A program made the translations under genes and the position numbers. 64,000 nt of DNA from Ligaoa zhengdingensis (GTDB lineage Bacteria > Bacillota > Clostridia > Oscillospirales > Ruminococcaceae). The stretch lies in contig NZ_JACRST010000001.1 of the NCBI RefSeq assembly GCF_014384885.1, positions 248,001-312,000 of the forward strand, written 5' to 3'. How positions within the stretch are numbered: position 1 is the stretch's first letter; each line of letters starts with the position of its first letter. Under the pieces are notes generated by a model. The model was not told where the DNA came from and did no database searches. It worked only from the letters and a program-made list of their open reading frames with translations. Of this stretch, positions 17,830 to 23,720 are shown in pieces.

Positions 17830-17888
17830 TGTGTCTGCCCTCCATTTGAAAATTCCCACAAAAGACCATGGATCAGGTCGTTCTTTTT

Positions 17889-17917
17889 ATTATATTACAA
17901 AAGGCACCGAGATACAA
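17889..17917 (-). promoter_or_regulatory. SigA-type promoter of asnS
   Basis: TTGTAT, 17 bases and a perfect TATAAT on the minus strand, with the start site about 55 bases before asnS. Confidence 0.7.
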
Positions 17918-17956
17918 GGGCGCTTTTCGCATATTTTATACAAAATAGCGTCTTCC

Positions 17957-18008
17957 TCTAAAAAGAGCGCCGAAACCGTCCCATTGCGGGATAGCTCCGG
18001 CGCCCTCT
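17957..18008 (-). terminator. Intrinsic terminator of rpsB-tsf
   Basis: On the minus strand AGAGGGCGCCG pairs with CGGCGCTCT (one bulged base) and is followed by TTTTT, shortly after the tsf stop. Confidence 0.75.
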
Positions 18009-18026
18009 TCACAGCTCAATACAAAA

Positions 18027-18956
18027 TTATTTCATCATGCTGGCAACTTCATCTGCGAAATTGTCCTCTCTCTTCTCCAGGCCCTCGCCCTTCTCAAAAC
18101 GAACAAAGGATTTGACAGCGATTTTGCCACCGAGCGCCTTCGCGGTATCCGCAACAAACTGCCCCACAGAGACATCGCCGTTCTTAACAAACGCCTGATC
18201 GATCAAGCAGTTCTCTTTGTAGAACTTTTTGATCTTGCCTTCGACCATCTTCTCGATGACCTGGGCGGGTTTATTTTTGGTCTTCTCGTCGTTCTGAATC
18301 TGCACCATCATGATCTCTTTTTCTTTCGCAACCACTTCGGCGGGAACCGACTGCTCGTCCAGATAAAGGGGCGAGATGGCGGCAATCTGCATCGCGACAT
18401 CCTTCGCCATCGCCTTGAACTCGTCCTTGCCGACGAGCTCAGCGGGCTCAACTTCAAAATCAACCATGACGCCGATTCTGCCGCCGCCGTGGATATAGGT
18501 GACCAGATCGCCTTCATAGCGGACAAAGCGGCGAATCTTCATGTTCTCGCCGATGGTCAGGATCTTGTCGCGCAGCTCCTCTTCCACCGTGGCGTCCATG
18601 CCGGAAATTTTGCAAGCCAGCAGCTCCTCAACCGTGGCGGGGTTCTGCTCTGCAACCGTCTTGGCGCAAGCCTCGACGAACGCGAGGAATTTATCGTTCT
18701 TTGCGACGAAATCGGTCTCAGCGTTCACTTCGATGATAACGCCGATCTTCTTCGCCTCATCCACATAGGAAAGGACAACGCCCTCCGCAGCGATGCGCCC
18801 CGCTTTTTTCGCCGCAGCCGCCAGGCCCTTTTCCCGCAGCAGCTCAATCGCCTTATCCATATCGCCGTTCGCCTCGGTGAGCGCTTTTTTGCAATCCATC
18901 ATTCCGCAGCCGGTTCTCTCGCGAAGCGCCTGCACGTCCTTTGCTGTAAAAGCCAT
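18027..18956 (-). CDS. tsf: Translation elongation factor Ts
   Basis: A 309-residue EF-Ts, the nucleotide-exchange factor for EF-Tu. The N-terminal UBA-like domain with RERTGCGMMDCKKALTE, the dimerisation core (NAETDFVAKNDKF) and the C-terminal EKMVEGKIKKFYKENCLIDQ segment are all present. The ATG at 18956 has AGGAGGAAT upstream; the codon two triplets earlier is not favoured. It follows rpsB by 146 bases, the conserved bacterial order, with a hairpin between them that may lower tsf read-through. Confidence 0.97.
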   Translation of the reverse strand: MAFTAKDVQALRERTGCGMMDCKKALTEANGDMDKAIELLREKGLAAAAKKAGRIAAEGVVLSYVDEAKKIGVIIEVNAETDFVAKNDKFLAFVEACAKTVAEQNPATVEELLACKISGMDATVEEELRDKILTIGENMKIRRFVRYEGDLVTYIHGGGRIGVMVDFEVEPAELVGKDEFKAMAKDVAMQIAAISPLYLDEQSVPAEVVAKEKEIMMVQIQNDEKTKNKPAQVIEKMVEGKIKKFYKENCLIDQAFVKNGDVSVGQFVADTAKALGGKIAVKSFVRFEKGEGLEKREDNFADEVASMMK

Positions 18957-19010
18957 GTTAACATTCCTCCTAGTAAGTTTTTTCACAATTAGTTTTCTCT
19001 TTCATATCCC

Positions 19011-19040
19011 AAAAATGCCCGGGCAGCTGGCACGGGCATT
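19011..19040 (-). terminator. Hairpin between rpsB and tsf, possible attenuator
   Basis: On the minus strand AATGCCCG and CGGGCATT pair around a ten-base loop and are followed by TTTTTG. It resembles a weak intrinsic terminator between two genes that are normally co-transcribed. Confidence 0.5.
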
Positions 19041-19102
19041 GGGTAACGCGAAGGCTCGGCTTCACAGCCCAGCCCCGCACATGCGTCAAAAGGATTTCAG
19101 CT

Positions 19103-19843
19103 TTATTCCGCGTCGGTCTCCTCGATCTTATCGGTGGCATCGACATCGGCAACAGCGGTGCTGCCCTGACGGCCTTCGATGATCGCATCGGCCATGGTCT
19201 GCGCGATCAGCTTGACTGCACGAATCGCGTCGTCGTTGCCGGGGATCACATAGTCGACCTCATCGGGATCGCAGTTGGTATCGACGATCGCCACGACGGG
19301 GATGCCCAGTTTTTTCGCTTCGGAAACCGCAATTTTCTCTTTGCGCGGGTCAACGACAAACATCGCGCCCGGGAGTTTTTTCATCTCTTTGATACCGCCC
19401 ATAAACTTCTCGAGTTTTTCAATCTCAAGCTCGAGTTTGATGACCTCTTTTTTGGGCAGGCGGTCGAAAGTGCCGTCTTCTTCCATCTTACGCAGCTGCG
19501 CAAGGCGCGCAATTCTGCGCTGGATGGTCTTGAAGTTGGTGAGCATACCGCCCAACCATCTCGCGTTGACATAGTGTGCGCCCGAGCGCTCAGCTTCTTC
19601 GCGGATGGAATCGCCGGCCTGCTTTTTGGTGCCGACAAACAGCACCTCGCCGCCCTCGGCCGATACCTCGCGCACGAACATGTAGGCATCCTCCAGCTTT
19701 TTCACCGTCTTCTGAAGATCGATGATGTAGATGCCGTTGCGCTCGGTGAAAATGTAGGGCGCCATTTTGGGGTTCCAACGTCTGGTCTGGTGGCCAAAGT
19801 GCACACCGGCCTCCAGAAGCTGTTTCATGGATACGACTGCCAT
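19103..19843 (-). CDS. rpsB: 30S ribosomal protein S2
   Basis: A 246-residue S2. Family motifs are clear: LLEAGVHFGHQTRRWNPKM, YIFTERNGIYIIDLQKT, NARWLGGMLTNFKTI and VVAIVDTNCDPDEVDYVIPGNDDA (shown only in part elsewhere). The C-terminus ends in a short acidic tail. The ATG at 19843 has GGAGGAAAT eight bases upstream. Expressed from a near-consensus promoter with a structured leader of ~110 bases. Confidence 0.97.
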   Translation of the reverse strand: MAVVSMKQLLEAGVHFGHQTRRWNPKMAPYIFTERNGIYIIDLQKTVKKLEDAYMFVREVSAEGGEVLFVGTKKQAGDSIREEAERSGAHYVNARWLGGMLTNFKTIQRRIARLAQLRKMEEDGTFDRLPKKEVIKLELEIEKLEKFMGGIKEMKKLPGAMFVVDPRKEKIAVSEAKKLGIPVVAIVDTNCDPDEVDYVIPGNDDAIRAVKLIAQTMADAIIEGRQGSTAVADVDATDKIEETDAE

Positions 19844-19954
19844 AATAATTTCCTCCTTCGGTTTGTACCGCCGCCCGGTCTTTGCATCCTTACCACCGCC
19901 TTGTAACCGACGGCACCACGCGCGGATGCGACCGAACGTGTGTCATATTTTTGC
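19844..19954 (-). promoter_or_regulatory. Structured 5' leader of rpsB, candidate ribosomal-protein autoregulation element
   Basis: On the minus strand CGGTC-GCATCC pairs with GGATGC-AAA-GACCG, an 11-pair stem with a small internal loop that encloses a second GC-rich hairpin, and it ends close to the ribosome site. E. coli rpsB has an autoregulatory leader (t44); whether this one binds S2 is inference. Confidence 0.45.
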
Positions 19955-19960
19955 TGAATT

Positions 19961-19989
19961 AGTATACCACGGATCGGATAGTTTGGCAA
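19961..19989 (-). promoter_or_regulatory. SigA-type promoter of rpsB-tsf
   Basis: TTGCCA, 17 bases, TATACT on the minus strand. Confidence 0.75.
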
Positions 19990-20029
19990 GTATTTTCTGC
20001 GATTTTGCTGTTTTCATACGCTTTCCGCC

Positions 20030-20320
20030 TCAATTCCAGAGTTTATCGAAGAATTTCTTCTTTTTGGGCGGATATTTGTGGTCGTAACACACCAAGATGG
20101 TATCTTCCCCGATCACTTCAATGTTATCCCAGGGGATAATCACATCGTCCTCCCGCCCGAGCAGGCCGAACAGCTTCGCATGGCCGAAGATCACAATACA
20201 CAGGACCCGCGCGGAACAGGTGTCGATCTCGATGTCGTTGACGCAACCCAGGCGGCACCCATCCTTGATGTTGATCACATCCCGATAACGTAAATCCACC
20301 ACTCTGCACTGCACAAGCAT
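20030..20320 (-). CDS. YlmC/YmxH family PRC-barrel sporulation protein
   Basis: A 96-residue protein with a PRC-barrel fold (VVDLRYRDVINIKDGCRLG, then VNDIEIDT and IIPWDNIEVIGEDTILV) as in the YlmC/YmxH family found beside sporulation sigma factors. The start at 20320 follows AAAGGTGAGGTG. The frame opens further upstream but without homology. In many Firmicutes this gene follows sigG; here sigG is the divergent neighbour. The molecular role is unknown. Confidence 0.88.
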   Translation of the reverse strand: MLVQCRVVDLRYRDVINIKDGCRLGCVNDIEIDTCSARVLCIVIFGHAKLFGLLGREDDVIIPWDNIEVIGEDTILVCYDHKYPPKKKKFFDKLWN

Positions 20321-20401
20321 CACCTCACCTTTTCCTAAAGTGTATGCGCTGTTCTGTACAAAAAGATTTTGTCCTGAGAAAAAATTGCCAGAGCGTGCGT
20401 T

Positions 20402-20431
20402 GTATGAAAAATCCCAATCGCCCCCATACTG
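20402..20431 (+). promoter_or_regulatory. Candidate SigG/SigF-type forespore promoter of sigG
   Basis: GTATG, an 18-base spacer and CATACTG. This fits the Bacillus SigG consensus (GHATR, 17-18 bases, CATNHTA) at all but the last -10 position, and would start transcription about 43 bases before the sigG codon. Autoregulation of sigG is known in Bacillus. Confidence 0.55.
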
Positions 20432-20480
20432 AGTTTGTGACCGTCGCACGGCCGCAAATGAAGCAACAGGAGTGGTTTTG

Positions 20481-21251
20481 ATGTATCTGAACAAGGTCGA
20501 AATCTGCGGGGTCAACACGGCGAAGTTGCCCACATTGAAGGAATCAGAGACACGGGAACTGCTCAAAAAGGCGCAGGATGGCGACCGCGCCGCGCGGGAC
20601 AAGCTGATTCAGGGCAATCTGCGGCTGGTGCTCTCGGTGGTGCAGAAATTTGCCAATCGGGGAGAAAATATGGACGATTTGTTCCAGGTGGGCTGCATCG
20701 GCCTGATCAAATCGATCGACAATTTCAATCTCGATCTGGATGTGCGCTACAGCACTTACGGCGTCCCGATGATCATCGGCGAGATCCGCCGCTATCTGCG
20801 CGACAACAACTCGATTCGCGTCAGCCGGTCGCTGCGCGACACCGCCTACAAGGCGATGCAGACCAAAGAGATGCTGACCAACCTTCACTCCAAGGAACCC
20901 ACCATTGAAGAGATCGCAGAAACAATGGGGATGAAAAAGGAGGACGTGGTGCTGGCCCTCGAGGCGATTGTGGAACCGGTCTCGCTGTTTGAGCCGGTCT
21001 ACTCCGATTCGGGCGACACGATCTATGTGATGGACCAGGTTGGAGACAACAATGACGACAACAACTGGCTGGACGAGATTGCGCTCAAAGAGGCGATTTC
21101 TGCTCTCAATGAACGGGAAAAACGGATTTTGTCGCTGCGCTTTTTTAAGGGCAAAACCCAGATGGAGGTGGCGGCCGAGGTGGGCATCTCCCAGGCTCAG
21201 GTCAGCCGTCTGGAGAAGGGCGCGCTCGCCAAAATCAAAAAGGATATTTGA
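20481..21251 (+). CDS. sigG: RNA polymerase sigma-G factor (late forespore)
   Basis: A 256-residue sigma-70 family factor. The N-terminal MYLNKVEICGVNTAKLPTL peptide is diagnostic for SigG; region 2 (GNLRLVLSVVQKF, DDLFQVGCIGLIKSID), region 3 and region 4 (MEVAAEVGISQAQVSRLEK) are complete. The ATG at 20481 has GGAG nine bases upstream and begins exactly at the SigG signature; an in-frame GTG three codons earlier overlaps the ribosome site. Oriented opposite to sigE and spoIIGA, unlike the usual spoIIGA-sigE-sigG tandem. Confidence 0.97.
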   Translation: MYLNKVEICGVNTAKLPTLKESETRELLKKAQDGDRAARDKLIQGNLRLVLSVVQKFANRGENMDDLFQVGCIGLIKSIDNFNLDLDVRYSTYGVPMIIGEIRRYLRDNNSIRVSRSLRDTAYKAMQTKEMLTNLHSKEPTIEEIAETMGMKKEDVVLALEAIVEPVSLFEPVYSDSGDTIYVMDQVGDNNDDNNWLDEIALKEAISALNEREKRILSLRFFKGKTQMEVAAEVGISQAQVSRLEKGALAKIKKDI

Positions 21252-21353
21252 CCGTGACAGCTTTTTCTGACAACTGACAATCTGTTGCGCATGTTGAAGC
21301 AATCGATCATATTAATAAGTATCTAAACACATTTCATTATTGGCACGACGAAT

Positions 21354-21386
21354 AAAAGGGTCCCGGATTGATTCCGGGACCCTTCT
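21354..21386. terminator. Bidirectional terminator between sigG and sigE
   Basis: AAGGGTCCCGGA and TCCGGGACCCTT form a 12-base perfect stem between the convergent ends of sigG and sigE. Confidence 0.8.
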
Positions 21387-21389
21387 GAT

Positions 21390-22130
21390 TTATGCGATTC
21401 GCTCCAACTCCTTTTTCAGCCGTTTAATAATCCTTTTTTCTAAGCGTGATATGTAGGACTGAGAAATGCCGATTTTATCCGCCACCTCCTTTTGCGTATG
21501 TTCCACACCGTCGAGCAGACCGAAGCGAAGCTGCATGATGCTGCGTTCCCGATCGGAGAGGCGATTGACCGCCTCATGTAAAATGCTCTTCTCCACGTCG
21601 CTCTCGATGTTTTTATTCACGCTGTCGCTCTCGGTTCCCAGAATATCCGAAAGCAACAGTTCGTTGCCGTCCCAGTCGATGTTCAGCGGTTCATCAATCG
21701 ACACCTCATTCTTGAGCCCCTGTGTCTTGCGCAAAAACATTAAAATTTCATTTTCAATGCACCGTGAGGCATAGGTGGCGAGCTTGATGTTGCGGCTGGG
21801 GCAAAACGTATTGACCGCCTTGATCAGCCCAATCGTCCCGATTGAAATGAGATCCTCGACCCCGACGCCGGTGGACTCAAATTTGCGGGCGATGTATACC
21901 ACCAGCCGCAAATTGTGGGTGATCAGCGTCTGCCGCGCCTCGCCGTCGTTGCGTTCCAGCCCATCGAACACCTTTGCCTCCTCCTCCCGGGTGAGGGGCG
22001 GCGGAAGGCTCTCCGGCCCGTTGATGTAGAATACATCCTGTTCTTCGGGCCACAACACCCGAATTAGCCGCCCGATCCAGGTGTCCTGCCACCTCCATTT
22101 CGACCGTCCAATTTCCAAACTCCGCTCCAT
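21390..22130 (-). CDS. sigE: RNA polymerase sigma-E factor precursor (mother cell)
   Basis: A 246-residue pro-sigma-E. The first ~35 residues form the basic, amphipathic pro-sequence ending at VFYINGPESLPPPL, where SpoIIGA would cut. Then come region 2 (HNLRLVVYIARKFEST, EDLISIGTIGLIKAVNTF, IKLATYASRCIENEILM), the EVSIDEPLNIDWDGNELLLSD block and region 4 with the helix-turn-helix KEVADKIGISQSYISRLEKR. It follows spoIIGA by 46 bases in the same direction, as in Bacillus. Confidence 0.97.
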   Translation of the reverse strand: MERSLEIGRSKWRWQDTWIGRLIRVLWPEEQDVFYINGPESLPPPLTREEEAKVFDGLERNDGEARQTLITHNLRLVVYIARKFESTGVGVEDLISIGTIGLIKAVNTFCPSRNIKLATYASRCIENEILMFLRKTQGLKNEVSIDEPLNIDWDGNELLLSDILGTESDSVNKNIESDVEKSILHEAVNRLSDRERSIMQLRFGLLDGVEHTQKEVADKIGISQSYISRLEKRIIKRLKKELERIA

Positions 22131-22176
22131 CTACCACTACCCCTTCTCCGTCGATTTTCTCTATGTACCGCTTTCG

Positions 22177-23097
22177 CTACCCCACTTTTGCCTTCTGACC
22201 CCGGCTCTGCGGCGCATAGTCGAGCGGCAGCATATCGGGGCTCAGCAGGATGTCGTAATCTCCTTTGCAGAGCCTCTGCTGCGACACCGCAATGTAGACA
22301 TTCTCTACCGGATAAAGCAGGCTGCCGCCCTGCAACACCATTTTGTCGGGGCGGAATGCGGGCAGGATTCCGCTGAACCCCACCGTATGATAGGGGATCA
22401 ACTTAAAATGATTGGCTGTGCGCGCTGTGACCAAATTCTCCAGCCGCTCGAGGTCGACTGGTTGGGAAAACAGATCCAGCATACCCACCGGTAAAATTCC
22501 GCGGATCGCCTCAAAATCGCAGATCGCCACAGGGTAGCCGGTGTAGGCGTCCGTGAGGGTGTTTCCGGTATCCAAAAATCCGGTCAGCATCGTCTGTTTT
22601 TGTCCCAATTCGATGGTGACATAATACATGGTTTCGCCCACACTCCTCTTTTGATAAATTCTGGAAAACAATTCGGTCAACAGGTAGGCCGCCATGGTGT
22701 AACCAACCAGAGCCAGCGCTGAGATATCAAAATAGACGATCCCGTTGTAAAACACCATGCCCTTCGGTGCAAAAAATAGCCATAAGGCCAACATCAGGCC
22801 GGAAAAGAGAAAATTTACGGTGAAAAACACCAGATACTCGCGTACAAACAGCCGCAAGGTGCGATATGGAAATGCGATCAGCAGCATCCCCGCGGACATC
22901 AGCAGCTTGGACAGCAAAAGAATCCAGGGTGGAATTCCACGTACAAATAAAATCATGGCGTACACTGCGCCCGCCGCCGCGGAAAACAGGGCGCGCCAGC
23001 GGTGTTGTTCCCGCTTACACAGCCGGGCGGTGGCGAGCATCAGGAAATAGTTGACAATCAGGTTGATGCAAAAGAGGATATCCGCATAAACAACCAT
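22177..23097 (-). CDS. spoIIGA: Sporulation sigma-E factor processing peptidase SpoIIGA
   Basis: A 306-residue membrane aspartic protease that activates pro-SigE. About five membrane helices occupy residues 1-160, and the catalytic GFLDTGNTLTD (DTGN, Asp near residue 189) opens the C-terminal protease domain. The rest of this domain includes GYPVAICDF and IPYHTVGFSGILPAF. Length and order before sigE are as expected. The gap upstream (23098-23315) has only weak promoter-like sequence. Confidence 0.95.
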   Translation of the reverse strand: MVVYADILFCINLIVNYFLMLATARLCKREQHRWRALFSAAAGAVYAMILFVRGIPPWILLLSKLLMSAGMLLIAFPYRTLRLFVREYLVFFTVNFLFSGLMLALWLFFAPKGMVFYNGIVYFDISALALVGYTMAAYLLTELFSRIYQKRSVGETMYYVTIELGQKQTMLTGFLDTGNTLTDAYTGYPVAICDFEAIRGILPVGMLDLFSQPVDLERLENLVTARTANHFKLIPYHTVGFSGILPAFRPDKMVLQGGSLLYPVENVYIAVSQQRLCKGDYDILLSPDMLPLDYAPQSRGQKAKVG

Positions 23098-23315
23098 TTC
23101 CCCGCCCCGCTTTCCGCTTCCAGCGTTGTCCTCCGCCGATATTTCCAGTATAACGGCGGCGGCTCAGATTTTTGGTCGCTCGGTGTCATACAAAAATGTC
23201 TATTTCCGTCGCGTCGTGGCCAAGTCCCTCCTTGCACCCTTTCTCACAGCACCGCATAGACTGTTATTGTCCCCCAAGGATAAAAAACAAGTATGTGAAA
23301 GGCAGTGGATAATGA

Positions 23316-23540
23316 ATGTGTAATCGTTGTAATTCTTGTGGTTGCGGCTGTGGCTGCTGTTGTGGCTGCGGTTGCAATAGAAATAACTCGGCCCTTGCCC
23401 GTGCGATCGCTGATGAGATTCTGGATAGAGCCTGCCGCTCTGAAGAGCGTGAAGGCAATGATTGTGGTTGCGGCTGCGGCTGTAACAACCGCAATTCTTC
23501 TAACGGTTTCTTCCCCAGATTCTGCTGGTGCAGCGACTGA
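23316..23540 (+). CDS. Small Cys/Gly-rich protein, unknown
   Basis: A 74-residue protein not recognised from any named family. Two clusters of alternating Cys and Gly (residues 2-20, MCNRCNSCGCGCGCCCGCGC, and 50-56) flank an amphipathic helix (SALARAIADEILDRACRSE); it ends FCWCSD, for about 18 cysteines. Cys and Gly codons vary at the third position, which argues for selection on the protein. The ribosome site (AAAGG) is weak. The place between spoIIGA and mutS2 and the Cys content suggest a spore-coat/exosporium structural protein or a metal-binding peptide; a modified peptide is less likely since no maturase is adjacent. An overlapping hydrophobic frame (23305-23571) is judged a shadow. Confidence 0.55.
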   Translation: MCNRCNSCGCGCGCCCGCGCNRNNSALARAIADEILDRACRSEEREGNDCGCGCGCNNRNSSNGFFPRFCWCSD

Positions 23541-23544
23541 TTCC

Positions 23545-23561
23545 CGCGGCATAGAGCCGCG
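23545..23561 (+). terminator. Hairpin just after the Cys-rich gene
   Basis: CGCGGC and GCCGCG pair around a five-base loop four bases after the stop codon, followed by only TTT. It may be a weak terminator or the first of a cluster of hairpins. Confidence 0.35.
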
Positions 23562-23574
23562 TTTCATATGATAT

Positions 23575-23667
23575 CGCCCGGCACGGGCGTAAGTACCATG
23601 CCGCCCTCCGCACAGCGGGCTGAAGTCCGGGCGACGCGGCAACGCGTCAACTCAATCGACATGGTAC
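23575..23667 (+). ncRNA. Candidate structured RNA, unassigned
   Basis: A compact set of complementary segments: CGCCCG/CGGGCG hairpin (23575-23589); closing stem GTACCATG (23593-23600) with CATGGTAC (23660-23667); inside it CCGC/GCGG (23608-23618) and a perfect GACGCG-GCAA-CGCGTC hairpin (23633-23648) capped by a GNRA tetraloop on the plus strand. The tetraloop suggests plus-strand transcription. It does not match any riboswitch or ribozyme I know. Confidence 0.4.
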
Positions 23668-23704
23668 AAAAAGGGAGCGCCGTTCCAAATGGAACGGCGC
23701 TCCC
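23668..23704 (-). terminator. Intrinsic terminator of mutS2
   Basis: GGGAGCGCCGTTCC and GGAACGGCGCTCCC, a perfect 14-base stem with a four-base loop, followed on the minus strand by TTTTT. Confidence 0.9.
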
Positions 23705-23720
23705 GCCTTGTATACTGCTT

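Noticed and set aside
23305..23571. Hydrophobic 88-residue plus-strand frame overlapping the Cys-rich gene
   Set aside because: The Val/Ala run is what a shifted reading of TGT/GGT repeats gives. No ribosome site precedes it and the Cys frame has the more protein-like central helix, though this choice is not certain.
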